A stretch of 30,994 nt of DNA from CAVXAE01 sp044225565. Lineage in GTDB: Bacteria > Pseudomonadota > Gammaproteobacteria > Steroidobacterales > Steroidobacteraceae. Shown here piece after piece: positions 10,075 to 18,513 of the stretch; position 1 is the first letter of the stretch, and each line of letters starts with the position of its first letter. The translations under genes and the position numbers were made by a program. The stretch is from NCBI GenBank assembly GCA_044225565.1, contig JBGAIL010000038.1, positions 1-30,994 of the forward strand, read 5' to 3'. The notes beneath the pieces were generated by a model. It saw nothing but the letters and a program-made list of their open reading frames with translations, was not told the DNA's origin and searched no databases.

Positions 10075-11763
10075 ATGGCGAAGCCAAGCTACGTGAGTGG
10101 ATCGGCTGAGACGGCGCTCGTCGGAGAGACGATCGGCGCGCACCTCGAGCGCATCGCGGCCGCGCACCCGAAACGCGAGGCGCTCGTGGTGCGCCATCAG
10201 GGCGTGCGCTGGACCTGGAGCGAGCTCGACAGGCGCGTCGACGCGCTTGCCGCAGGGCTCGTCGATCTCGGGCTGGAGCCCGGCGACCGGATCGGCCTGT
10301 GGTCGCCGAACTGCGCAGAGTGGGTGCTCACGCAACTCGCCACGGCGAAGGCCGGACTGGTGCTCACCACCATCAACCCCGCCTATCGCGCCGCCGAGCT
10401 GGAATACGCCCTGCGAAAATCGGGCTGCCGGGCGCTGATCCTCGCGCGACGGTTCAAAGGTTCGGACTACGTGGACATGGTTCGGCAGGTGGCGCCGCAG
10501 TCGGCCTCCTGCCCACCTGGAGCGCTGCACGAAGAACGACTGCCCGAGCTCCGCTCGTTGATCTCGATCGGTGCCGAGCAGGTGGAGGGAATGATCGCGT
10601 TCGACGACCTTGCACGCGCGCCATCGGTTGCGGCGAAAGAGAAACTAGGCTCGCTCACCGCGCGGTTGCAGTTCGACGACCCCATCAACCTGCAATTCAC
10701 CAGCGGCACGACCGGCGCCCCGAAAGCCGTGACGCTGACGCATCACAACCTGCTCAACAACGGCCTCATCGGTGCGCGCGGCATGCGCTTCAGCGCCGAA
10801 GACCGACTGTGCATTCCGGTGCCGCTCTACCACTGCTTCGGCATGGTGATGTCGACGCTCGCATGCCTCACGCACGCGGCGACGATGGTGTTCCCCGGCG
10901 AGGCGTTCGATGCGACGGCCGTCCTCGAAGCCGTGCAGGCGGAACGATGCACCGCGCTGCACGGCGTGCCGACGATGTTCATCGCAGAGCTCGAGCATCC
11001 GCAGTTCGACCAGTTCGATCTCTCGTCGCTGCGCACGGGCATCATGGGCGGGGCGCCCTGCCCGGTCGAAGTGCTGCGCCGGGTGGCGCATCGCATGAAC
11101 ATGCGGGAGATCACCATCGGCTACGGCATGACGGAGACGAGCCCCATTACGTTTCAGAGTGCCCTCGCCGAGCCGCTCGAGAACCGCATCACGAGCGTGG
11201 GCCACGTGCTGCCGCACACCGAAGCGAAGATCGTGGATGCAGCGGGCCGCGTGGTGCCGCGTGGCGCGACGGGAGAATTGCTCATCCGCGGCTATTGCGT
11301 GATGCGGGGATATTGGGAAGACGATGCGGGCACCGCGCAAACGATCGATCATGCCGGCTGGCTGCGCACCGGCGACCTCGCGACGCTCGACGACGAGGGC
11401 CGCTGCAACATCGTCGGACGCATCAAGGACATGGTGATCCGCGGCGGCGAGAACATCTATCCGCGCGAGGTCGAGGAGTTCCTGTACCGGCATCCGGACA
11501 TCGAGGCGGTCCAGGTCTTCGGCGTGCCGGACAGCCGCTTCGGCGAGGAGCTGTGCGCATGGGTACGCCTGCGAGCCGGACGGGTCGCGAGCGCGACCGA
11601 CCTGCAGGAGTTCTGCCGCGGCCGCATCGCGCACTACAAGATCCCGCGCTATCTGCGCTTCGTCACGGAGTTCCCCATGACCGTCACCGGCAAGCCGCAG
11701 AAATTCAAGATGCGCGAGAAGATGATGGAGGAACTGGGGCTCGCCCCTGAGCGCAGCGCCTGA
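10075..11763 (+). CDS. Acyl-CoA synthetase (AMP-binding family)
   Basis: 562 residues of the ANL superfamily. The phosphate-binding motif TSGTTGAPK is at 209-217, YGMTETSP near 345, the RTGD and GRIKDMVIRGGENIYPREVE hinge region near 425-460, and the C-terminal catalytic lysine is Lys540 (VTGKPQKFK). These enzymes activate a carboxylic acid to an acyl-adenylate and then a CoA thioester. The overall wording resembles the medium-chain/fatty acyl-CoA ligase group, but the acid cannot be fixed. A strong GAGGAGG lies 5 bases before the ATG. It is the third gene of the PuuB-PuuA operon, which is not the usual content of puu clusters and suggests that the imported compound yields both an amine and an acid. 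Confidence 0.93.
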   Translation: MAKPSYVSGSAETALVGETIGAHLERIAAAHPKREALVVRHQGVRWTWSELDRRVDALAAGLVDLGLEPGDRIGLWSPNCAEWVLTQLATAKAGLVLTTINPAYRAAELEYALRKSGCRALILARRFKGSDYVDMVRQVAPQSASCPPGALHEERLPELRSLISIGAEQVEGMIAFDDLARAPSVAAKEKLGSLTARLQFDDPINLQFTSGTTGAPKAVTLTHHNLLNNGLIGARGMRFSAEDRLCIPVPLYHCFGMVMSTLACLTHAATMVFPGEAFDATAVLEAVQAERCTALHGVPTMFIAELEHPQFDQFDLSSLRTGIMGGAPCPVEVLRRVAHRMNMREITIGYGMTETSPITFQSALAEPLENRITSVGHVLPHTEAKIVDAAGRVVPRGATGELLIRGYCVMRGYWEDDAGTAQTIDHAGWLRTGDLATLDDEGRCNIVGRIKDMVIRGGENIYPREVEEFLYRHPDIEAVQVFGVPDSRFGEELCAWVRLRAGRVASATDLQEFCRGRIAHYKIPRYLRFVTEFPMTVTGKPQKFKMREKMMEELGLAPERSA

Positions 11764-11769
11764 GCTGGT

Positions 11770-11788
11770 CTGCCGCGTTTCGCGGCAG
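11770..11788. terminator. Hairpin between convergent operons
   Basis: CTGCCGCG-TTT-CGCGGCAG is a perfect 8-pair stem with a 3-base loop, placed between the convergent stops of the acyl-CoA synthetase and the aminotransferase. There is no U-tract on either side, so it may be a weak bidirectional terminator or an mRNA 3'-end stabiliser. Confidence 0.65.
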
Positions 11789-11803
11789 CCCGATCGGGAG
11801 GAA

Positions 11804-13171
11804 TCAGCGCGGGACGACGTCGCGGGCGGTGAGGTCGAGGCAGCGCCAGGCCTTCTCGATGAGCTCATCGACGTGCCGCGGCTCGAAGACGAGCGGCGGC
11901 GAGACGATCATCGTGTCCTTCACGGCGCGCATGACGAGGCCGTTCGCGAAGCAATGATCGCGACAGGCCAGGCCCACCCGGCCCCGATCCTCGAAGAACC
12001 GGCGGCTCGCCTTGTCGGCGACGAGCTCCAGCGCGCCGACGAGGCCAGCGCTGCGCGCCTCGCCGACGAGTGGGTGCTCCGCGAGCTCGCTCCAGCGCTT
12101 CGCGAAATAGGGAGCGACCTCATCGCGCACGCGCTGGAGCAAACCTTCCTCCTTGATGATGCGCAGGTTCCGTCGCGCCACGGCGCACGCCACCGGATGG
12201 CCCGAGTAGGTGAAGCCGTGATGGAACTCACCGCCGCGCTCGATTACCGTGCGCGCCACTTCGCCGCTCACGAGCACGCCGCCGAGCGGCTGATAGCCGG
12301 ACGTGACGCCCTTGGCGAAAGTGATGAGGTCCGGGCGGAAGCCGAAATGCTCGCAGCCGAACCAGCGGCCGAGGCGACCGAAGCCACACACCACCTCGTC
12401 GGCCACCAGCAGAATGCCGTAGTGCGTGCAGATGCGCTGGATCTCGGGCCAGTAGCTCGCCGGCGGAATGATCACGCCGCCCGCGCCCTGCAGCGGCTCA
12501 CCGATGAACGCCGCGACGTTGGCCGGCCCGAGCTGCTCGATGCGCTCGGCAAGCTCGCCTGCCGCAGCGCGTCCGAATGCCTCTGGATCGAGATTCCCGC
12601 CGCGCTCGTACCAATAGGGCTGACCGATGTGCGCGACATCGGGCTTCGAGGCGATGCCCTGCGCGTGCATCGCGCTCATCCCGCCGAGGCTAGCGGCCGC
12701 GATGGTGCTGCCGTGATACGCGTTCTCGCGCGAAATGATCGTCTGCCGCTGCGGCTCGCCGCGCGCGCCCCAATAGTGCCGCACGAGGCGCATCAACGTA
12801 TCGTTCGCCTCCGAGCCCGAGTTCGAATAGAACACGTGGCTGAACCCCGGCGACGCAAGCTCCACGAGCTCACCCGCGAGCTCGATGGCCTGCGGATGGC
12901 TCGTCTTGAAGAAGCTGTTGTAGTACGCGAGCTCCAGCATCTGCTCGCAAGCCGCCTGCGCGAGCTCGCGCCGGCCGTAACCCACATTCACGCACCAGAG
13001 GCCCGCCATCGCATCGAGCAGCGTGGCCCCTTCTGAATCCTGCAGATACACCCCCTCGGCGCGCGTGATGACGCGCGCGCCCTCGGCCGCGAGGCGGCCG
13101 TGGTCCGTGAAAGGGTGCAGGTAGTGACGCGAATCGAGCGCTTGCCATTCGCGCGTCGGCCTCTGCTGCAT
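11804..13171 (-). CDS. spuC: SpuC-like polyamine aminotransferase (class III)
   Basis: 455 residues of class-III PLP-dependent aminotransferases. Lys287 in TFAKGVTSGYQPLGG is the PLP lysine and Asp258 (VADEVVCGFGR) contacts the pyridine nitrogen; SNSGSEANDT binds the phosphate. The wording (DAMAGLWCVNVGYGR, GEFHHGFTYSGHPVA, GLVMRAVKDTMIVSPPL) matches recalled Pseudomonas SpuC, which transfers the amino group of putrescine or related diamines to pyruvate. It is the second gene after a small secreted protein (27-base gap). It would give a transaminase route beside the gamma-glutamyl route of the PuuA/B/C-like proteins. Taurine- or beta-alanine:pyruvate aminotransferases are related alternatives, but SpuC is the closest I recognise. 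Confidence 0.92.
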   Translation of the reverse strand: MQQRPTREWQALDSRHYLHPFTDHGRLAAEGARVITRAEGVYLQDSEGATLLDAMAGLWCVNVGYGRRELAQAACEQMLELAYYNSFFKTSHPQAIELAGELVELASPGFSHVFYSNSGSEANDTLMRLVRHYWGARGEPQRQTIISRENAYHGSTIAAASLGGMSAMHAQGIASKPDVAHIGQPYWYERGGNLDPEAFGRAAAGELAERIEQLGPANVAAFIGEPLQGAGGVIIPPASYWPEIQRICTHYGILLVADEVVCGFGRLGRWFGCEHFGFRPDLITFAKGVTSGYQPLGGVLVSGEVARTVIERGGEFHHGFTYSGHPVACAVARRNLRIIKEEGLLQRVRDEVAPYFAKRWSELAEHPLVGEARSAGLVGALELVADKASRRFFEDRGRVGLACRDHCFANGLVMRAVKDTMIVSPPLVFEPRHVDELIEKAWRCLDLTARDVVPR

Positions 13172-13198
13172 GATGCCGGAGCTTCCCTGGTGGCCCGC

Positions 13199-13828
13199 CT
13201 ACTTGGCGATCTGGTCCAGCACCTTGCCGCGCCGTACCGCATTGCCGCCCTTCTCCATGCGACCATTGTTGCCGACGTCGAACAGCGCGACGCGGTCGAG
13301 CATCACGGCCATGTACCAGCACACGTCACGCGTGCCGCCGGGCCATTTGAGCGTGGCGCACAGCTGATTGTTGCTGACGGCCCAGGTGCCGGTGACCGGC
13401 ACTATCTCCTTCTTGAGGCACTTGCCGTCCTCGGGGAAGTAGTCGCTGGGGCGCGGCGGGGTGGGCGTGCACTTGCTGTTGTCGGGCATCGGGCTCCAGT
13501 CATCGTCCCAGCCCTCGAGCGTGTTGTCGGCGGCGAAATGCAGGGCGAGCTCCTCGTTGCTGCGCAGCGTGTTGCCCGTGATCAGCTTCTTGATCTGGGT
13601 CGAGGAGAGCGCCGGCAGGCTGACCCGGGGCCACATGGTGGAGAGGCCGAGGCCCATCTCGCCGCCCTCTCCGCCCAGGAGCTCGTGCGCGGCCGAGTCG
13701 AAATCGCCGTGGAAATCGCCTTCCACCGCGGGAGCGTCCGCAGCGACGGCCGGGGCCGTGTGCATGGCGGCGCCCGCGAGCGTGACGCACACTCCAACGC
13801 CCATCCAGATTTTCGGGGTGATCTTCAT
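13199..13828 (-). CDS. Small secreted protein with conserved cysteine-pair domain (paralogue 1)
   Basis: 209 residues, function unknown. A signal peptide (about 1-29, ending AVAADA) is followed by an acidic linker and then a domain shared with the proteins at 23662-24120 and 24140-24610. Shared marks are LSSTQIKKLITGNTL, the GTWAVSNNQLC strand, CWYMAV about 12 residues later, and ALFD with a glycine after it. This copy has an insert with two more cysteines (SKCTPTPPRPSDYFPEDGKC), so it may carry two disulfides; the others have one pair. It precedes the SpuC-like gene by 27 bases on the same strand and has a good promoter at 13886-13916. Periplasmic binding or assembly roles are possible, but nothing in the sequence shows a catalytic site. 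Confidence 0.85.
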   Translation of the reverse strand: MKITPKIWMGVGVCVTLAGAAMHTAPAVAADAPAVEGDFHGDFDSAAHELLGGEGGEMGLGLSTMWPRVSLPALSSTQIKKLITGNTLRSNEELALHFAADNTLEGWDDDWSPMPDNSKCTPTPPRPSDYFPEDGKCLKKEIVPVTGTWAVSNNQLCATLKWPGGTRDVCWYMAVMLDRVALFDVGNNGRMEKGGNAVRRGKVLDQIAK

Positions 13829-13885
13829 TCTTGACTCTCCAGTGGAGCGCCCCGGGGGAATCCAGGGCGCAGGGGTTACTTTTAA

Positions 13886-13916
13886 GTATTTATATTGAAA
13901 TAAAAACTATTGTCAA
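13886..13916 (-). promoter_or_regulatory. Promoter of the secreted protein/spuC operon
   Basis: Read on the minus strand: TTGACA (13916-13911), 16-base T-rich spacer, TATAAA (13894-13889), within TATAAATAC (13894-13886). The layout is the same as at 7205-7235. An imperfect inverted repeat (AGTATTTAT, 6 bases, ATAAAAACT; 8 of 9 pairs) covers 13885-13908. The gene starts about 58 bases after the -10. Confidence 0.78.
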
Positions 13917-13939
13917 GACAAACTCAGGGGCGATCCCGG

Positions 13940-13967
13940 TTGACAGTGTTTTTTTTATGCCTATTAT
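13940..13967 (+). promoter_or_regulatory. Promoter of the hydrolase/C45/ABC importer operon
   Basis: TTGACA (13940-13945), 16-base spacer with a run of eight T, TATTAT (13962-13967). This is close to the sigma-70 consensus. It is back to back with the minus-strand promoter at 13886-13916, the two -35 elements being 23 bases apart. Transcription would begin near 13974, 28 bases before the first ATG. Confidence 0.78.
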
Positions 13968-14001
13968 TCAATAACGCTGCACGAGAGAGATCCATCGGGC
14001 C

Positions 14002-14853
14002 ATGCCTCCCTCCTCCAAAGACGTCCCCGAGATCGGCTACTACGACCGGGAGTTCACCACCTTCTATGCGGCGCAGTCCGACCCGCGCTTCTCCTACGGG
14101 CTTTACGTGCCCAGAGCGTACGATCCGGACCAGAAGAAACGCTATCCGCTGGTCGTGCTGGTGCACGGCACCGAGCGCAGCCCGTGGGACTACCGCTCGC
14201 GCTTCGCCGGGTTCGCCGAGCGCAACGGCTGCATCCTGCTCACTCCGCTCTTCCCGGCCAACACCTTCGGCGGCTACGACCTCGAGAACTACAAGTATCT
14301 CGCCTGCCAGGGCGTGCGCTACGACCAGGTGCTGCTCGGCATGGTCGATGAGGTCGCGGCGCGCTACCGCCTGCACGACTCGCGTTTCTGCCTGTTCGGC
14401 TTCTCGGGCGGCGGCCATTTCAGCCACCGCTTCTTCTATCTGCACCCGCAGCGGCTGACGGCCGTTTCCATCGGCGCGCCCGGCATCGTCACCCTGCTCG
14501 ACGACCGCTACGACTTCTGGGTCGGGGTGCGTGACATGGAAGCGCGCTTCGGCAAACGCCTGGACGTCGAGGCCATGCGCCGCGTGCCGGTGCAGATGGT
14601 GATCGGTGCCGAGGACACCGAGACCTGGGAGATCGGTTTCGATCAGGAGGACGAGCTGTGGATGCCGGGCGGCGAGCTCACCGGGCATCTCAACCGCCTG
14701 CAGCGCATGGAGCTCTTGAAGGAGAGCTTCGAGCGCACCGGCATCGCCGTGCGGCACTCCGTCGTACCGGGCGTGGATCACGACACGCCGGGCGTGCTGC
14801 CCGCAGTGCGCCGCTTTTTCACCGGCGTGCTGCGTGACGCACGGAACGCCTGA
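14002..14853 (+). CDS. Alpha/beta hydrolase (cytoplasmic, esterase/depolymerase-like)
   Basis: 283 residues with no signal peptide. The N-terminal strand and oxyanion region are VVLVHGTERSPWDYRS (about residues 50-65), the nucleophile is Ser135 in GFSGGG, and the likely base is His260 (PGVDHD). The overall plan resembles PHB-depolymerase/feruloyl-esterase-like hydrolases and some dipeptidyl-peptidase-related proteins, but I cannot assign a substrate. It is the first gene of a six-gene plus-strand operon, 17 bases before the C45-family protein and upstream of a peptide-type ABC importer. Acting inside the cell on an ester or amide delivered by the importer is a reasonable inference. Confidence 0.85.
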   Translation: MPPSSKDVPEIGYYDREFTTFYAAQSDPRFSYGLYVPRAYDPDQKKRYPLVVLVHGTERSPWDYRSRFAGFAERNGCILLTPLFPANTFGGYDLENYKYLACQGVRYDQVLLGMVDEVAARYRLHDSRFCLFGFSGGGHFSHRFFYLHPQRLTAVSIGAPGIVTLLDDRYDFWVGVRDMEARFGKRLDVEAMRRVPVQMVIGAEDTETWEIGFDQEDELWMPGGELTGHLNRLQRMELLKESFERTGIAVRHSVVPGVDHDTPGVLPAVRRFFTGVLRDARNA

Positions 14854-14870
14854 ACCGAAACGGATACGCC

Positions 14871-15971
14871 ATGCCCACATCCCCGCCCGTCATGCGCGCA
14901 TTCCCGCTCATCGACATCGCCGGAGAACCGCGCGAGCGCGGCCTGCAATATGGCCAGGGAGCCCGCGACCAGATCCGTATCGGCATCGGCAACTATCAAC
15001 AGGCGTTCCTGAAGATCGGCATCAGCTGGGATGAGGCGCTGGCGTTCGCCGCCACGTTCATCACCCGCCTCTCGGCCGAAGAGCCGAGGCTGCTCGAAGA
15101 GATCCGTGGCATCGCCCAGGGCGCTGGCGTTCGCTTCGAGGAAATTCTCGCGCTGAACGCGCGCACCGAGATCCTCTACCACGCGCGCAGTCGCAACGTG
15201 ATGGGCGATGGCTGCACTGGAGCCGTGGTGCTGCCCGAAGCTTCGGCCTCGCATCGCCTGCTGCACGCGCAGAACTGGGACTGGCGAGACGAGTGCGCCG
15301 AATCGACCGTCATCCTGCGCGTGAGCCCCGATTCCGGGCCGAAGATGCTGATCCAGGCCGAAGCGGGCGTGCTCGCGCGCTGCGGGCTCAACTCGCAGGG
15401 CATCGGCCTCACCGGGAATTTCCTCAAATGCGAGCGGGAGAACGTGCCGGGCGGCCTGCCCATCCCGTTCATCCGCCGCCGCATCCTCATGGCCGGCACT
15501 TTCCGCGATGCCATCGCGGCCATCTATCGCTCCCCACGCTCCTTCTCGAGCAACATCATGCTGAGCTGCGACGCGGGGGAAGCCTTCGACTTCGAAGCGA
15601 CGCCCGGCGAGGTGTTCTGGACGGAGCCGCAGGACGGGCTCCTCGTGCATGCCAACCATTTCGTCTCGACGGCCGCGCGCTGCAAGGTGCGCGACGTGGG
15701 CATCGAGGTGGCACCGGACTCGCTCTATCGCCATCGGCGCGTCGCCTCGAGCCTCTACGCAAAGCGCGGGCACATCACGTTCGCCGAGCTTCGCGAAGCG
15801 CTGGCGGATCGCGTGGGCGACCCGCACGGCGTCTGCTCGGGGCCGGATGCCGGCCCGGGCGGAGACAATTCCTCGACCGTCTCCACGATCCTCATGGATC
15901 TCGCCGAGCGACGCATGAGCGTCGCGGTCCGTCCGTACGGCGAGCACGTGTTCACCGACTACAGGCTCTGA
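14871..15971 (+). CDS. C45-family amide hydrolase/acyltransferase (isopenicillin N acyltransferase-like)
   Basis: 366 residues of the peptidase C45/acyl-CoA:6-aminopenicillanic acid acyltransferase group (Ntn-hydrolase fold). The expected self-cleavage site is Gly-Cys115 in GDGCTG, so mature enzyme would have an N-terminal cysteine nucleophile. Other family marks are QNWDWRDE after the site, GLNSQGIGLTGN, and HANHF about 130 residues on. An N-terminal segment (ERGLQYGQGARDQI) matches the G-x-x-x-G helix start of the family. Members cleave or make amide bonds between acyl groups and amines. No export signal is seen. It sits 7 bases before the ABC importer genes, which suggests it processes an imported amide. 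The GHG gamma-glutamyl hydrolase PuuD is missing here, so this is one candidate for replacing it. Confidence 0.88.
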   Translation: MPTSPPVMRAFPLIDIAGEPRERGLQYGQGARDQIRIGIGNYQQAFLKIGISWDEALAFAATFITRLSAEEPRLLEEIRGIAQGAGVRFEEILALNARTEILYHARSRNVMGDGCTGAVVLPEASASHRLLHAQNWDWRDECAESTVILRVSPDSGPKMLIQAEAGVLARCGLNSQGIGLTGNFLKCERENVPGGLPIPFIRRRILMAGTFRDAIAAIYRSPRSFSSNIMLSCDAGEAFDFEATPGEVFWTEPQDGLLVHANHFVSTAARCKVRDVGIEVAPDSLYRHRRVASSLYAKRGHITFAELREALADRVGDPHGVCSGPDAGPGGDNSSTVSTILMDLAERRMSVAVRPYGEHVFTDYRL

Positions 15972-15978
15972 AGCAAAC

Positions 15979-17532
15979 ATGACGAAACGCATCCTTCACG
16001 CGGTCGCCGCGCTCGCCGCGGCGGCTCATTCATGGGCCGCGCCCGCACCTTCCACCGAAATCCGCATCGGCATGATCGGCGACATCCGCAGCACGAATCC
16101 GGGCGTGGTCGGCCGCGACTTCACCTCCGACAGCGTGCTGCACCACGTGACCGAAGGGCTGGTCGCGGTGAAGGACGATCTCACCATCGCGCCCGTGCTC
16201 GCGGAATCGTTCACTGCCTCGGCGGATGCCACGGCGTACACCTTCAAGCTGCGCAAGGACGTCCGCTTCCAGAACGGAGCCCCGCTGCGCGCCGCTGACG
16301 TGAAGTGGAGCTTCGAGCGACTGCTGAAACCGGAGACGCAATATCAGTGCCGCGCGTACTACGACGGCTCCGAGCTGCCCGGCATCCAGGCCATCGAGAC
16401 TCCGGACGAGCAGACGGTCGTGATCCGGCTGAGCGGCGCGAACAGCCTCTTCCTGCCGATGATCGCGGCGGTGAACTGCACGCCGATGATCCTGCATCGC
16501 GACTCCGTGGGACCGAAGGGCGAATGGCTGAAGCCGATCGGGACCGGCCCGTACGCGCTCAAGGAGTGGAAACGCGATCGCTACGTGCTGCTCGAGCGCT
16601 CCCCGCACTATCGCGCGCGCACCGATGCCAGGTCCGGGCTCGCCGGCAAGCGCGAGCCGCTAGCCGAGCACATCCGCTGGATCGTCATCAACGACGTCGC
16701 TGCCGCGCGCGCAGCGCTGCAATCCGGTCAGATCGATCTCGTGTACTCCGTGGGGCCCGGCCGCGCGCGCGATTTCCTGGCCGGCGGGAAGTTCAAGCTC
16801 AGCCGCAGCGCGGGCCTGAGCCGCCGCATGATCCTGATGAGCCAGCGCAACCCGGCGCTCGCCGACATCCGCATGCGCCGCGCCATCGCCATGGCCATCG
16901 ATCCCGAGGTGATGAACAAGGTGGTGGAGGCCGGGCAGGCGACGATCAATCCGTCGGTGGTGCCGGTCATCAGCCCCTATCGCACGCCGGCTCACGCGCA
17001 GGGTTACAAGCACGATATTGCGGCCGCGAAGACGCTGCTCGGCGGAGCCGGCTACCGCGGCGCACCGCTCGCCATCAAGACGACCAAGCTGTACCCGGAG
17101 TTCTACGACAGCGCCATCGTGCTGCAATCCCAGCTCAAGGCGATCGGCATCAACGCGCAGATCGAGGTGCTCGAGTGGCCGACGCTGCTCAACGACTACC
17201 TCAACGACAACTTCCAGCTGCTCACCTGGCAGTTCAGCCCGCGAACCGATGCCGCGCTCGATTACGCCGACGTCCTCGGGCCGAAGGCCAAATACCGCGA
17301 CCTGCAGTGGGACAACCCGACCGCCTTCGCGCTGCTGGTGAAGGCCGGCGGCGAGCCGGAATTCGAGGCGCGCCGCGGCCTGTACCAGGAGATCCACGAG
17401 ATGATGCTGCGCGACGTGCCGTTCGCGAACCTCATGGACTCGCCGGTCCTCGACGTCGTCTCGCCGCGCCTCGAAGGCTATGCCGCATGGCCCGGCGCCA
17501 CCCCACGGCTCTGGGGGGTGAGAGTAAAGTAG
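15979..17532 (+). CDS. ABC importer substrate-binding protein (peptide/nickel family 5)
   Basis: 517 residues of the SBP family 5 (DppA/OppA/NikA-like). A signal peptide (about 1-21, AALAAAAHSWAA) is followed by family marks: EGLVAV, LAESFTASADATAYTFKLRKDVRF near residues 75-98, NGAPLRAADVKWSFER, GTGPYALKEW, and RMRRAIAMAIDPE. It has no lipobox cysteine, so it is probably a free periplasmic protein. It would capture an oligopeptide-like or other organic solute and deliver it to the permeases encoded next. It follows the C45-family gene by 7 bases, which ties uptake to amide breakdown. The ligand cannot be deduced. Confidence 0.94.
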   Translation: MTKRILHAVAALAAAAHSWAAPAPSTEIRIGMIGDIRSTNPGVVGRDFTSDSVLHHVTEGLVAVKDDLTIAPVLAESFTASADATAYTFKLRKDVRFQNGAPLRAADVKWSFERLLKPETQYQCRAYYDGSELPGIQAIETPDEQTVVIRLSGANSLFLPMIAAVNCTPMILHRDSVGPKGEWLKPIGTGPYALKEWKRDRYVLLERSPHYRARTDARSGLAGKREPLAEHIRWIVINDVAAARAALQSGQIDLVYSVGPGRARDFLAGGKFKLSRSAGLSRRMILMSQRNPALADIRMRRAIAMAIDPEVMNKVVEAGQATINPSVVPVISPYRTPAHAQGYKHDIAAAKTLLGGAGYRGAPLAIKTTKLYPEFYDSAIVLQSQLKAIGINAQIEVLEWPTLLNDYLNDNFQLLTWQFSPRTDAALDYADVLGPKAKYRDLQWDNPTAFALLVKAGGEPEFEARRGLYQEIHEMMLRDVPFANLMDSPVLDVVSPRLEGYAAWPGATPRLWGVRVK

Positions 17533-17571
17533 CGGCCATTCGCCTCCGGGCCCGGATCGCGCCAACCCGAC

Positions 17572-18513
17572 ATGCTGCGCTACACGCTGCGTCGCCTGCT
17601 CATCGCCATCCCGACGCTGCTGCTCGTGACCGGCATCGTGTTCGTCGTGATGCGCCTGCTGCCCGGCGACCCGGCCGTGATGCTCGCCGGAGACGTTCAC
17701 AATCTGGAGCTCATCGCGCAGATCCGCGCGCAGTACGGCCTCGAACAGCCGATCCCCCTCCAGTACCTGCGCTGGCTCGGACAGATCCTCTCGCTCGACT
17801 TCGGCAATTCGATGACGAGTGGGCAGCCGGTGCTCGCACTCATGCTCGGCCGATTCGCGGTGACCGTGCAGGTGGTGCTCGCCGCGGCGGTGTTCGCAGC
17901 GATCATCGCGGTGAGCGCGGGCACCTACGCCGCATGGCGCCAGAATTCGCGGAGCGACTTCGCAGTGGTGGCGCTCGCGACGCTTTGCATGTCGATCCCC
18001 AGTTTCTGGATCGGCATCCTCCTCATCCTGCTGTTCGGCCTGCACCTGCAATGGCTGCCGTTCATCGGCTACGTCTCGCCGTTCGAGGATCTGCGCGCCG
18101 GCCTGCTCTACCTGGTCATGCCCATCGCAGCGCTCGTGCTCTCCGAGACGGGCGCGCTGCTGCGCATGGTCCGGTCCACGACCATCGACGTGCTCGGGCT
18201 CGAATACGTCACGCACGCGCGAGCCAAAGGGGTGAGCGAAACGAACGTGCTGCTGAGACACGCGCTGCGCAACACCTTCGCGCCGACACTCACCGTTCTG
18301 GGCCTGATGCTCGGCTCGCTGCTCGGCGGCGCAGCCGTGATCGAGACGATGTTCGGGCTGCCGGGTCTCGGCCAGCTGCTCGTGAGCAGCATCTTCGCGC
18401 GCGACTATCCCACCGTGCAGGGCATCATGATCCTGACGGCGTTCATCTACGTGCTGCTCAATCTGCTCGTGGATCTCCTTTACCCGCTTCTCGATCCGCG
18501 CGTGCGGTTATGA
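17572..18513 (+). CDS. ABC importer permease (DppB-like)
   Basis: 313 residues with about six membrane segments. The start MLRYTLRRLLIAIPTLLLV is typical of DppB/OppB/GsiC permeases, as are LLPGDPA near residue 29 and LDFGNSM. The ATPase-contact (EAA) motif is YVTHARAKGVSE...LLRHALRN near residues 208-233. It forms the first half of the membrane channel with the DppC-like protein, whose gene overlaps its stop by four bases (ATGA at 18510-18513). The 39-base gap from the binding-protein gene carries no clear terminator. Confidence 0.95.
   Translation: MLRYTLRRLLIAIPTLLLVTGIVFVVMRLLPGDPAVMLAGDVHNLELIAQIRAQYGLEQPIPLQYLRWLGQILSLDFGNSMTSGQPVLALMLGRFAVTVQVVLAAAVFAAIIAVSAGTYAAWRQNSRSDFAVVALATLCMSIPSFWIGILLILLFGLHLQWLPFIGYVSPFEDLRAGLLYLVMPIAALVLSETGALLRMVRSTTIDVLGLEYVTHARAKGVSETNVLLRHALRNTFAPTLTVLGLMLGSLLGGAAVIETMFGLPGLGQLLVSSIFARDYPTVQGIMILTAFIYVLLNLLVDLLYPLLDPRVRL

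Noticed and set aside
16660..18261. 533-codon open frame on the minus strand
   Set aside because: It is the antisense of the binding protein and permease genes, with low-complexity H/R/E/D-rich translation.
16305..18509. Long open frame leading into the DppC-like permease
   Set aside because: The part before 18510 overlaps the binding protein and DppB-like genes in another frame and has no recognisable protein; only 18510-19319 is real.
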